The notes under the pieces: model-generated
Seen by the model: the letters and a program-made list of their open reading frames with translations, nothing else
What the model was told of the DNA's origin: nothing
Databases searched by the model: none
Assembly (NCBI RefSeq): GCF_003955715.1
Contig: NZ_CP034463.1
Coordinates: 7,254,001-7,318,000 of the forward strand
Source: Streptomyces aquilus
GTDB taxonomy: Bacteria; Actinomycetota; Actinomycetes; Streptomycetales; Streptomycetaceae
Reading direction: 5' to 3'
DNA length: 64,000 nucleotides
Part shown: positions 26,548 to 34,421 of the stretch, piece by piece
Layout of the letters: each line of letters starts with the position of its first letter
Numbering within the stretch: the stretch's first letter is position 1
Program-made: the position numbers and the translations under genes

Positions 26548-29500
26548 GCGCCGGGGGGAGGGAGGACGGCCGGACGCCGACCACACAGGCGGCCGTCCTC
26601 CCCGCGACCGACGCACCACCCACCTCCGACGCCGTCCCGTATGCCGGGGCGGCGTCGGAGCGTGTCGGCACCCCCGTGGGGGACAGCAAGATCGCGCCCT
26701 CGGCGAAAACCGGTGCCGCGCTGTCGGACCCGCGTGCGATGCTCGGGCCCGTGGAGACCAGGTCCGTCAGTCCCGTGTTCGTCGGCCGCGCAGACGAGCT
26801 CGACACCCTCAACGACGCGCTCGCCCGCGCCGCCGCCGGAGAGCCCCAGGCACTGCTGATCGGCGGTGAGGCCGGGGTCGGCAAGACGCGCCTCGTCGAG
26901 GAGTTCGCCACCACCGCCTGCGGCCGGGGCGCGGTCGTCGCGCTCGGCGGCTGTGTCGAGATCGGCGCCGACGGACTGCCCTTCGCCCCCTTCTCCACCG
27001 CCCTGCGCGCCCTGCGCCGCGCCCTGCCCGACGAGCTCGCCGCCGCGGCGGCCGGCCAGGAGGAGGAACTGGCCCGGCTCCTGCCCGAACTGGGCGAGGC
27101 CCCCGCCGGACGCCATGACGAGCAGAGCATGGCCCGCCTCTTCGAACTCACCGCCCGCCTCCTGGAACGCGTCGCCGCCGACCGCACGGTCGTCGTCGCC
27201 CTGGAGGACCTCCACTGGGCCGACGCCTCCACCCGGCACCTCCTCGCCTATCTGTTCCGCACCCTGCGCACCGGCCGCCTCGTCGTCGTCGCCACCTACC
27301 GCGCCGACGACATCCACCGCCGCCACCCGCTGCGCCCCCTGCTCGCCGAACTCGACCGGCTCCGCACCGTCCGCCGCCTCGAACTCGGCCGCTTCAACCG
27401 CACCGAGGTCGGCCGCCAGATCGCCGGCATCCTCGCCGCCGAACCCGACCCGGCCCAGGTCGACGAGATCTTCGAACGCTCCGACGGCAACGCCTTCTTC
27501 GTCGAGGAACTCGCCGTCGCCGCCCACGAGGGCTGCTGCACCGGCCTCACCGACTCCCTGCGCGACCTGCTCCTCGTACGGGTCGAAGGGCTGCCGGAGA
27601 GCGCCCAGCGGGTCGCCCGGATCGTCGCCGAAGGCGGCTCCACCGTCGAGTACCGGCTGATCGCCGCCGTCGCCCGGCTCGCCGAGGACGACCTCATCGA
27701 GGCCCTGCGCGCCGCCGTCAACGCCAGCATCCTCAGCGCCGCCCCGGACGGCGACGGCTACCGCTTCCGGCACTCCCTGGTCCGCGAGGCCGTCAGCGAC
27801 GACCTGCTGCCCGGCGAACGCTCCCGCCTCAACCGCCGCTACGCCGAGGCCCTGGAGGCCGACCCGACCCTCGTCGCGGCCGACGCCCGGGTCATGCGGC
27901 TGGCCAGCTACTGGTACCACGCCCATGACGCCGCCAAGGCCCTGCCCGCCGTCCTGGACGCCTCCGTCATCGCCCGCCGCCGGCATGCCTTCTCCGAACA
28001 ACTCCGGCTCCTGGAACGCGCGATGGAGCTGTGGGACACCGCCCCCGAGGACGTCCGGGCCGCCCTGCGCCCCGTCGACTACACCGAGGCCTTCCCGCCC
28101 TGCGGCTGCGACCCCGACACCACCCCGCTCCGCTATCTCGACCTGATGGCCGAGGCCGCCGTCGCCGGCCGGCTCGCCGGGGAGCGGGAACGCGCCCTGA
28201 AGATCACCAAACGGGCCCTGCACCTGCTGGAGGAAGAAGGCGACCCCGTGCGCGCCGCCTGGTTCTGGGTGATGCGCTCCCGGCTGGTGCAGGCCCTCGC
28301 GCGCGGCAACGGCTGGCAGGAGCTGGCCACCGCCCAGGACCTGGTCCGCGGACTGCCGCCCTCGGAAGTGCACGCCGACGTCCTCGCCCAGGTCGCCAAC
28401 TGGTCCATGGTGCACGTCCCCGGCCCCGAGGCCTTCACGGCCGCCGAACGGGCCGTGGAGTACGCGCGCATGGTCGGCGCCCGCGAGATCGAGATGAGCG
28501 CCCGGCTCACCCTCGGCAGCCTCATCGTCCACTCCGGCGACCTCGAATCCGGCCTCAAGGAGATGTACGAGGTCAGGCGGCAGACCACCGAGAACGGCAT
28601 GACCGCCATCGCCGCCCGCGTCTACGTCAACCTGCCCGACGCCCTCGAAGCCGTCGGCCGCTCCGCCGAAGCCGTGCCCATCCTGGAGGAAGGCGTCGCC
28701 CACACCCGGAAGTTCGGCCTCCTCGACAGCGAGGCCTGGGTCTGGGGCAACCTCGCCGAGTCCCTCTTCAGCCTCGGCCGCTGGGACGAGGCCGCCACGG
28801 CCGCCGGCAAGTCGGAACGCGTCGGCCAGAGCGCGATACCCCGCGGCTTCCACGCCACCCTGCGCGCCGAACTCGCCCTCGCCCGCGGCGACCTGGCCGA
28901 GTGCGCCCACCAACTCGCCGCGGCCCGCGGCCACTTCGGCACCCACGACCGGGCACCCCAGCACGAACTCCCCCTCGCCCGCATCACCATCGGCGCCACC
29001 GCGGCCGAAGGCCGCCTCCTGGACGCCCGGACCGCACTGCGCCGCGCCCTGGACGAGGGCTTCCCGCCCGACACCCAGCGCTACGCCTGGCCCCTGCTCC
29101 TGACCGCCGCCGTCGCGGAGGCCGACGCGCTCGGTCTGCCCGCCACCGAGACCGGCCGCGTCGAGGTCCTCCAGGACATCCGCACAGCCGCCAAGACCCT
29201 GGCCACCAACGTGCCCGTCTGGCACGCCTACGAGCACTGGGTCCGCGCCGAACTCCGGCGCGCCGAGGGGTACAGCGACCCCGACGACTGGGCCGCGGTC
29301 ACCGCCGCCTTCGAAACCCTCGACCGCCCCTACGATCTCGCCCGCGTCCGCCACCGCCTCGCCGAGTCCCTCCTCTCCGTCGGTGGCGAGGACGAACGCG
29401 ACCGCGCCACGGAACTGCTCCGCCTCGCCCACGCCGTCGCCGAGCACCTCGGTGCCCGTCCACTGGCCGACGCCGTGGCCCGGCTCGCCCAGCGCGCCCG

Positions 29501-29783
29501 CCTGGGCCTGACCCACGCCCCGAAGCAGCCCCCGGCCCCCGCCGACCAGGCCGAGGCGCTCGGCCTCACCGGCCGGGAACGCGACGTCCTGCGCTTGGTC
29601 TCCGCCGGCCGCACCAACCGGCAGATAGCCGAGGAGCTCTTCATCTCCCCGAAGACGGCCAGCGTCCATGTGTCGAACATCCTCGCCAAGCTCGGTGTCT
29701 CGGGGCGCGGCGAGGCGGCCGCGGTGGCCCATCGGCTGGGACTGTTCCACGCCGAGCGGCTCTCGAGTCGGACGGCGGGGTGA
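26544..29783 (+). CDS. LAL-type LuxR regulator with AAA-like ATPase domain
   Basis: A giant regulator of up to 1079 residues. A low-complexity N-terminus (about 1-65) is followed by an ATPase domain: FVGRADELDTLNDAL, Walker A GGEAGVGKTRLVEE (about residue 107), Walker B VVVALEDLHWADAS (about 220). A long TPR-like helical region comes next, and a C-terminal LuxR helix-turn-helix (LTGRERDVLRLVSAGRTNRQ ... FISPKTASVHVSNILAKLGV, about 1008-1057). ATP binding and the helical region probably sense a ligand or partner. The GTG at 26544 overlaps the preceding small gene (GTGA). ATG 26739 (MLGPVETRSVSP) is the alternative start. Confidence 0.85.
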   Translation: MSAGGREDGRTPTTQAAVLPATDAPPTSDAVPYAGAASERVGTPVGDSKIAPSAKTGAALSDPRAMLGPVETRSVSPVFVGRADELDTLNDALARAAAGEPQALLIGGEAGVGKTRLVEEFATTACGRGAVVALGGCVEIGADGLPFAPFSTALRALRRALPDELAAAAAGQEEELARLLPELGEAPAGRHDEQSMARLFELTARLLERVAADRTVVVALEDLHWADASTRHLLAYLFRTLRTGRLVVVATYRADDIHRRHPLRPLLAELDRLRTVRRLELGRFNRTEVGRQIAGILAAEPDPAQVDEIFERSDGNAFFVEELAVAAHEGCCTGLTDSLRDLLLVRVEGLPESAQRVARIVAEGGSTVEYRLIAAVARLAEDDLIEALRAAVNASILSAAPDGDGYRFRHSLVREAVSDDLLPGERSRLNRRYAEALEADPTLVAADARVMRLASYWYHAHDAAKALPAVLDASVIARRRHAFSEQLRLLERAMELWDTAPEDVRAALRPVDYTEAFPPCGCDPDTTPLRYLDLMAEAAVAGRLAGERERALKITKRALHLLEEEGDPVRAAWFWVMRSRLVQALARGNGWQELATAQDLVRGLPPSEVHADVLAQVANWSMVHVPGPEAFTAAERAVEYARMVGAREIEMSARLTLGSLIVHSGDLESGLKEMYEVRRQTTENGMTAIAARVYVNLPDALEAVGRSAEAVPILEEGVAHTRKFGLLDSEAWVWGNLAESLFSLGRWDEAATAAGKSERVGQSAIPRGFHATLRAELALARGDLAECAHQLAAARGHFGTHDRAPQHELPLARITIGATAAEGRLLDARTALRRALDEGFPPDTQRYAWPLLLTAAVAEADALGLPATETGRVEVLQDIRTAAKTLATNVPVWHAYEHWVRAELRRAEGYSDPDDWAAVTAAFETLDRPYDLARVRHRLAESLLSVGGEDERDRATELLRLAHAVAEHLGARPLADAVARLAQRARLGLTHAPKQPPAPADQAEALGLTGRERDVLRLVSAGRTNRQIAEELFISPKTASVHVSNILAKLGVSGRGEAAAVAHRLGLFHAERLSSRTAG

Positions 29784-29822
29784 CGTCTTACGCTGTAAGT
29801 GACGCCGGCCTAGGGAGGTCCT

Positions 29823-30023
29823 GTGTTCAACCCCTTCGAGGAGCTGTTCCAACCCGGTCGAAAGCACACCCGGGACGAACAGAACCGACTGGAACTCACC
29901 CGGGTCGATGTCGGTGACGGCGACCCGGGACACGGGCCGATAGACCTCTCGTCCGGGAAGGTCCTCATACGCCGACCGGACGCGGAGACGGAGGCACTGG
30001 AGGAGGTGCCCGAGGACGACTGA
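29823..30023 (+). CDS. Small DUF6191-like protein
   Basis: A 66-residue acidic protein starting MFNPFEELFQPGRKHTRDEQ, with DLSSGKVLIRR in the middle and a Glu-rich end. This matches the short DUF6191 pattern common in Streptomyces (NxFEELFxPGxKHxxxEQxRLELxR). It starts at the GTG at 29823 after GGGAGG. Just upstream is a small dyad CTTAC-gct-GTAAG (29786-29798). Function unknown; it follows the LAL gene by 39 bp and may share its transcript. Confidence 0.8.
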   Translation: MFNPFEELFQPGRKHTRDEQNRLELTRVDVGDGDPGHGPIDLSSGKVLIRRPDAETEALEEVPEDD

Positions 30024-30035
30024 GGGCGCCTGCCC

Positions 30036-30081
30036 GCTCAGCTCACCGGCAGCTTCCGGCTCAGCTCACCTGTAGCTCCAG
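30036..30081. repeat. 23-bp tandem duplication at the sugar dehydrogenase stop
   Basis: GCTCAGCTCACC starts copies at 30036 and 30059, an exact 23-bp period; the copies continue GGCAGCTTCCG / TGTAGCTCCAG. The second copy holds the stop codon of the minus-strand dehydrogenase gene (TCA at 30061-30063). Confidence 0.65.
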
Positions 30082-31230
30082 AATCCGGTCGTCCCCGTCC
30101 TTCGGGTTCCCCCGGCCGTCCGTGTTGCTGGTGACGAGCCACAGCTTGTCGCCGCCCGCCGACACCACCGTGCGCAGCCGGCCGTACTCGCCCTTCAGGA
30201 AGGACTGCGGGTCCGCGGAGGCCTCCGTGCCCTTCAACGGGATGCGCCACAGGCGCTGGCCCTTGAGACCGGCCATCCATATCGAGCCCTCGGCGTAGGC
30301 GATGCCGCTGGGGGAGGCGTCGTCCGTGGCCCACTGGGCTATCGGGTTGTGGAAGCGTGAGTCGTCCGACTTGCCCTCGGCCTCGGGCCAGCCGTAGTTG
30401 TCGCCCGGCTTGATCGCGTTCAGTTCGTCCCATGTGTCCTGGCCGAACTCCGAGGCGAAGAGCCGCTGTTCGGCGTCCCAGGCGAGGCCCTGCACATTGC
30501 GGTGGCCGTAGGAGTACACCGGGGAGTCGGGGAACGGGTTGCCCGGAGCCGGCTCGCCCTCCGGGGTGAGGCGCAGGATCTTGCCGCCGAGGGACTTCTT
30601 GTCCTGGGCCAGACCGGTGTTGCCGCTCTCGCCGGTGCCCGCGTAGAGCATCTTGTCGGGGCCGAAGGCGATCCGGCCGCCGTTGTGGATGAAACCCTTC
30701 GGGATGCCCTTGAAGACCGTGTCCGGTGCGCCGAGCTGCTCGCCGGACGGCTTCTTCTCCTCGTACAGCATGCGGACGATGCGGTTGTCGGAGGCCGAGG
30801 TGAAGTACGCGTAGACCATGTGGTCCGAGGCGTAGTCCGGGGAGAGGGCCAGGCCCAGGAGACCGCCCTCGCCCGCCGGGGACACCCCGGGGACCTCGCC
30901 GAGCTCCGTCTTCTTCCCGGTCTCCGCGTCGACCCGGATGATGGTCCCCTTGTCCCGGGAGGAGACCAGGAGGTCGCCGTCGGGCAGCGGGGCCAGGCCC
31001 CAGGGAGTGTCCAGGCCGGTGGCGACGGTGCGCAGCACCTTCGCCGTGCCCTGAGCGGGCGGTGTCTCCTCGGCGGCCTGCTGGGTGGGGGAGGACGCGG
31101 ACTTCGACGTCGTACTCCCAGGCGTCGGACCGCCACCGGCAGGCCCCGCGCCGCCGTCGTCCGAGGAGCAGCCGGCCGTCAGCAGGAGTGTGGTCGCGGC
31201 CAACACGGCCGTCACAACTCGACGTTGCAC
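30061..31230 (-). CDS. PQQ-dependent sugar dehydrogenase-like lipoprotein
   Basis: A 389-residue secreted lipoprotein. The signal peptide (QRRVVTAVLAATTLLLTAGC) has lipobox LTAGC, followed by a Gly/Ser/Thr/Pro linker and a six-bladed propeller of the soluble glucose dehydrogenase/aldose sugar dehydrogenase family: TGLDTPWGLAPLPDGDLLVS, then GGLLGLALSPDY, FIHNGGRIAFGPDKMLYAG with the conserved His-Asn-Gly active-site segment, YSYGHRNVQGLAWD with the HRN motif, and the GDNYGWP region. PQQ and calcium would bind there, oxidising sugars outside the cell. The GTG at 31230 follows GAAGGGA. A Streptomyces needs imported PQQ for function. Confidence 0.85.
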   Translation of the reverse strand: MQRRVVTAVLAATTLLLTAGCSSDDGGAGPAGGGPTPGSTTSKSASSPTQQAAEETPPAQGTAKVLRTVATGLDTPWGLAPLPDGDLLVSSRDKGTIIRVDAETGKKTELGEVPGVSPAGEGGLLGLALSPDYASDHMVYAYFTSASDNRIVRMLYEEKKPSGEQLGAPDTVFKGIPKGFIHNGGRIAFGPDKMLYAGTGESGNTGLAQDKKSLGGKILRLTPEGEPAPGNPFPDSPVYSYGHRNVQGLAWDAEQRLFASEFGQDTWDELNAIKPGDNYGWPEAEGKSDDSRFHNPIAQWATDDASPSGIAYAEGSIWMAGLKGQRLWRIPLKGTEASADPQSFLKGEYGRLRTVVSAGGDKLWLVTSNTDGRGNPKDGDDRILELQVS

Positions 31231-31337
31231 GATCTGGTCCCTTCGACGCGGCGGGTTCTCCTTTTCATACACCGCTCGCGCCTCGCGAGTTCCCGATCTC
31301 CACGACCCGATGCACGAAGACCCCCACGACCCCAGGA

Positions 31338-31800
31338 TCTCAGCCCCGGGCTTCTCGCGCCGGGCCTCTTGCGCCGGGCCCTTCGCGCCGGGCCTTTCGT
31401 GCCGGGCCTTTCGTGCCGGACCCTTCGCGCTGAGCCCCCTCGTGCCGGGCTTCTCGCGCCGAGCCCCGTCTCCCCGGGCTTCTCGCGCCGAGCCCCGTCT
31501 CCCCGGGCTTCTCGCGCCGAGCCCCGTCTCCCCGGGCTTCTCGCGCCGAGCCCCGTCTCCCCGGGCTTCTCGCGCCGAGCCCCGTCTCCCCGGGCTTCTC
31601 GCGCCGAGCCCCGTCTCCCCGGGCTTCTCGCGCCGAGCCCCGTCTCCCCGGGCTTCTCGCGCCGAGCCCCGTCTCCCCGGGCTTCTCGCGCCGAGCCCCG
31701 TCTCCCCGGGCTTCTCGCGCCGAGCCCCGTCTCCCCGGGCTTCTCGCGCCGAGCCCCGTCTCCCCGGGCTCCTCGCGCCGAGCCCCCTCGCCCCGGGCGT
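31338..31800. repeat. Composite 14/15-bp and 29-bp minisatellite
   Basis: Eleven identical head-to-tail copies of a 29-bp unit fill 31450-31768 (unit begins CTTCTCGCGCCGAGCCCCGT); a twelfth copy with three changes runs 31769-31797. The 29-mer is a 14-mer (GGGCTTCTCGCGCC) plus a 15-mer (GAGCCCCGTCTCCCC). Before it, 31349-31450 holds about seven more degenerate 14-15-bp monomers such as GGGCCTCTTGCGCC and GGGCCCTTCGCGCC. The block is intergenic, between the convergent ends/starts of the sugar dehydrogenase and aldo/keto reductase genes. Both strands stay open in several frames because 29 is not a multiple of three. No spacers, so not CRISPR. Confidence 0.95.
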
Positions 31801-31960
31801 CCAGTCCTGCCGCCCAGGCGATGGCCTTGCCCACCGCGCCTCGCCCTCGTGCCGCGGACCTCAGTCCCCATGATCCGAACTCAGCGCCCCGCCGCGTCCC
31901 ACGATCCCCGTGCTCCCGGCGTCGCCCCGTGCCCCCGGCGTCGCCCCCGTGCCATGGATC
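31801..31960. other. Spacer between the minisatellite and the aldo/keto reductase gene
   Basis: The 160 bp contain further imperfect duplications of CGTGCCGCGGACCTCAGTCC / CGTGCCATGGATCTCAGTCC (about 31853 and 31950) and GTGCCCCCGGCGTCGCCCC-type blocks. No coding signal. The region looks like an extension of the same repeat-prone DNA. Confidence 0.5.
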
Positions 31961-32959
31961 TCAGTCCCACGACCCGAGCGCGGCCGGCAGTTCCTTCACC
32001 TCTGTCAGGTCCTCGGCCGACAGTCGTAGTGCCGCCGCCCCGGCGTTCTCCCGCGCCCACCGCTCCTGCTTGGTGCCCGGCACGGGGATCACGTGGGGGC
32101 CCTGGGCCAATACCCACGCCAGGGCCACCTGGGCGGGCGTGACGTGCTCGCCGTGGCGGGTCGCCGTGCGGCGCAGGCCCGCGATGATCGGCTGGTTGGC
32201 GGCCATCATCTCCGCGGTGAAGCGGGGGTGCCGGGCGCGCAGGTCGTCCGGCTCGAAGCCCTCGCCGGGCGTCAGCGTGCCGGTCAGGAAGCCGTTGCCG
32301 AGCGGCATCGCCGCCAGGAAGCCGATGCCCCGGGCCTCGCACCACGGCAGCAGGGACTCCAGCGCCTCCGGCGACCACACCGACAGCTCCGCCTCCACCG
32401 CGCTCACCGGGAAGACCTGCTGCACCCGTGTCAGTTGCCTGATCGTCGCGTCGTAGAGATGAGCCCCGGAGCGGCGCCCGCCCCTCGCCCCCATCGCGCA
32501 GAAGCCCAGCGCCCGCACCTTCCCGGCCCGCACCAGCTCCGCCATCGCGCCCCAGGTCTCCTCGACCGGGACCTCGGGGTCCGCGCGGTGCAGTTGGTAG
32601 AGGTCGATGACATCGGTCTGCAGGCGCCGCAGTGAGGCGTCGCACGCCCGCTTCACGTATCCCGGGCGGCCGTTGGCCACGATGTGCTGCTCGCCCACCA
32701 GCAGGCCGACCTTGGTCGACACGAACGCGTCCGCGCGCCGCTCCTTCAACACCCGCCCCACCAGCAGCTCATTGGTGAACGGGCCGTACATGTCGGCCGT
32801 GTCCAGGAGCGTCGTGCCCGCGTCGAGCGCTGTGTGCACGGCCCGCAGTGACTCCTCGCCCCGCTGCCGTGACGCGCTGTAGGCCCAGCTCATCGGCATA
32901 CAGCCGAGTCCGACGGCCCCCACCGCGAGTGCCCCCGCGCCGATCGTCCTGCGCTCCAC
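31961..32959 (-). CDS. Aldo/keto reductase
   Basis: A 332-residue (beta/alpha)8 oxidoreductase. The catalytic tetrad is readable: DTADMYGP gives Asp and Tyr (about residue 55), VSTKVG gives Lys, and LYQLHRADP gives His. The C-terminal VIPVPGTKQERWARENA is the NADPH-binding loop, and QVALAWVLAQ precedes it. Substrate is unknown; this subgroup (YccK/AKR type in Streptomyces) reduces varied aldehydes and ketones. The GTG at 32959 follows GGAGGG at a ten-base distance. The gene is divergent from the hydroxyacid dehydrogenase gene. Confidence 0.85.
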   Translation of the reverse strand: MERRTIGAGALAVGAVGLGCMPMSWAYSASRQRGEESLRAVHTALDAGTTLLDTADMYGPFTNELLVGRVLKERRADAFVSTKVGLLVGEQHIVANGRPGYVKRACDASLRRLQTDVIDLYQLHRADPEVPVEETWGAMAELVRAGKVRALGFCAMGARGGRRSGAHLYDATIRQLTRVQQVFPVSAVEAELSVWSPEALESLLPWCEARGIGFLAAMPLGNGFLTGTLTPGEGFEPDDLRARHPRFTAEMMAANQPIIAGLRRTATRHGEHVTPAQVALAWVLAQGPHVIPVPGTKQERWARENAGAAALRLSAEDLTEVKELPAALGSWD

Positions 32960-33037
32960 CTGCTCGTGACCCTCCCTGTTCCGGCACCCCACAACCTAAC
33001 CTCTGCGCCCTCACGCACCTGACATAGCCTCGTGACC

Positions 33038-34000
33038 ATGAGCGCTGACGTGTGGCTTCCCATCCCGCCGGACGAGATCGCGGGTCTCCCCGCAGGCCCC
33101 AACTACCTGTTCTGGGACGGGGGTGAGACAGGGGAGCAGGAGTTCCCGGGCGACCCGGCCGACTGCGTCGTCTACGTCGTGCCGTACATGAAGCGGCAGC
33201 CCGTCAAGGTCCGCCCGCTGAAGGAGATGCGGAACCTCCAGCTCGTCCAGACGCTCACCGCCGGCGTCGACGACGTCATGGCACAGCTGTCCGACCTCGC
33301 CCCCGGCGTACGGCTGTGCAACGCGCGCGGAGTGCACGAGGCCAGCACCGCCGAGCTCGCCCTCACCCTGACCCTCGCCTCCCTGCGCGGCATCCCCGGC
33401 TTCGTACGGGCCCAGCAACAGGAGCACTGGCAGGGCGACTTCCACCCCGCCCTCGCCGACAAGAACGTGCTCATCGTCGGGTACGGCTCCATCGGCGCCG
33501 CGATCGAGGACCGGCTCGTGCCCTTCGAGGTCGCGCGGGTGGCGCGCGTCGCGCGCTCCGCGCGCACCACGGCGCGCGGACCGGTGCACCCGCTCACCGA
33601 CCTGCCCGACCTGCTCCCCGACGCGGACGTCGTCATCCTCTCCACGCCGCTCGACGACTCCACGCGCGGCCTGGTGAACGCCGGGTTCCTGGCCCGGATG
33701 AAGGACGGGGCGCTCCTCGTGAACGTCGCGCGCGGAGGCGTCGTCGACACCGAGGCGCTCCTCGCCGAGCTGGAGACCGGTCGCCTCACCGCCGCCCTGG
33801 ACGTGGTCGACCCCGAGCCCCTGCCCAAGGGGCACCCGCTCTGGCAGGCGCCCGGCGTGCTCATCAGCCCGCACGTCGGCGGGCCGACGTCCGCTTTCCT
33901 GCCGCGCGCAAAACGGTTGCTGGTGGATCAGTTGGGGCGTTTCGTGAACCAGGAGCCCCTGCGGAACGTGATCCTTACGACGGGTCCCACAAGGGCCTGA
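33038..34000 (+). CDS. D-isomer-specific 2-hydroxyacid dehydrogenase
   Basis: A 320-residue NAD(P)-dependent enzyme. VLIVGYGSIGAAIEDRL near residue 150 is the GxGxxG nucleotide fold; VNVARGGVVDTEALL holds the catalytic Arg; the DPEPLPKGHPLW Glu and SPHVGGPT His complete the triad. The sequence ALTLTLASLRGIPGF after GVHEASTAE is typical. It interconverts a 2-oxoacid and a D-2-hydroxyacid; substrate not assigned. The ATG at 33038 is chosen over a GTG six bases upstream. Divergent from the aldo/keto reductase. No link to the downstream c-di-GMP gene is evident. Confidence 0.87.
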   Translation: MSADVWLPIPPDEIAGLPAGPNYLFWDGGETGEQEFPGDPADCVVYVVPYMKRQPVKVRPLKEMRNLQLVQTLTAGVDDVMAQLSDLAPGVRLCNARGVHEASTAELALTLTLASLRGIPGFVRAQQQEHWQGDFHPALADKNVLIVGYGSIGAAIEDRLVPFEVARVARVARSARTTARGPVHPLTDLPDLLPDADVVILSTPLDDSTRGLVNAGFLARMKDGALLVNVARGGVVDTEALLAELETGRLTAALDVVDPEPLPKGHPLWQAPGVLISPHVGGPTSAFLPRAKRLLVDQLGRFVNQEPLRNVILTTGPTRA

Positions 34001-34106
34001 GCGCTCCGGGCAACAAGCGCGTAATCCGCTTCCGGTACCCTCCGCAACCTTCCGGACGCGGTCCGTGCACACAACGCCGCTGGTCGTCACGGAGCGTAGA
34101 GGAACT

Positions 34107-34196
34107 ATGTCCCTGAGTGACGAGACTGGTGTATCGTCCCGACAGGGGCTGCGCCGCGCACCGTTCGGCGCCGGGGATGGACATTTCAGACTGTGA
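34107..34196 (+). CDS. Short upstream ORF (29 aa), candidate leader peptide
   Basis: ATG at 34107 preceded by AGAGGA at a close distance, 29 codons to a TGA at 34194. The peptide reads MSLSDETGVSSRQGLRR then APFGAGDGHFRL. It is not found as a known family. Its stop lies 15 bases before the His-rich ORF start at 34212, whose ribosome site overlaps the stop. Codon bias is moderate, so it may be non-coding. Confidence 0.35.
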   Translation: MSLSDETGVSSRQGLRRAPFGAGDGHFRL

Positions 34197-34211
34197 GGGG
34201 GGCGACGGGCG

Positions 34212-34421
34212 ATGCACGGCCTATGGACGAACGATCCGACGCGGCGGGGCAGCCGGCGGCGACCCTGGCACACGGCCGCGCGCAGACGCGGTCACCACGG
34301 CAGCCACAACTGCCGGCACGGCCATCACCACCGCAGGCACAGCGGCCGCAAAAGGCATGCGCACCCAGCGACTCGGGAGCCACTGGACCCCGGGGCACAG
34401 CGGACCTGGAGGGTCCGGTGA
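34212..34421 (+). CDS. His/Arg-rich 69-aa ORF coupled to the GGDEF-EAL gene
   Basis: ATG at 34212, about ten bases after a strong GAGGGGGG; the TGA at 34419-34421 overlaps the GTG start of the next gene by four bases (GTGA). The 69-residue peptide is unusually rich in His (12) and Arg, with RRRGHHGSHNCRHGHHHRRH in the middle. Third positions are about 80 percent G or C, higher than the alternative frame across the same stretch. No homologue is recognised. Its position suggests it either regulates translation of the c-di-GMP gene or is a metal-binding small protein. Possibly not a real gene. Confidence 0.45.
   Translation: MHGLWTNDPTRRGSRRRPWHTAARRRGHHGSHNCRHGHHHRRHSGRKRHAHPATREPLDPGAQRTWRVR

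Noticed and set aside
26346..29933. A 1195-residue open frame on the minus strand opposite the LAL regulator
   Set aside because: It has no domain or ribosome site and is a shadow caused by high GC and strong codon bias of the true gene.
31338..31800. CRISPR array suggested by 29-bp repeats
   Set aside because: Units are head-to-tail with no unique spacers and no cas genes nearby.
30502..32142. A 546-residue plus-strand frame through the minisatellite
   Set aside because: It is open only because the 29-bp repeat lacks stops in that frame and lies antisense to two real genes.
34193..34417. N-terminal extension of the second GGDEF-EAL protein from the GTG at 34193
   Set aside because: Third positions are poor for this frame and a better start with GGAGGG is at 34418.
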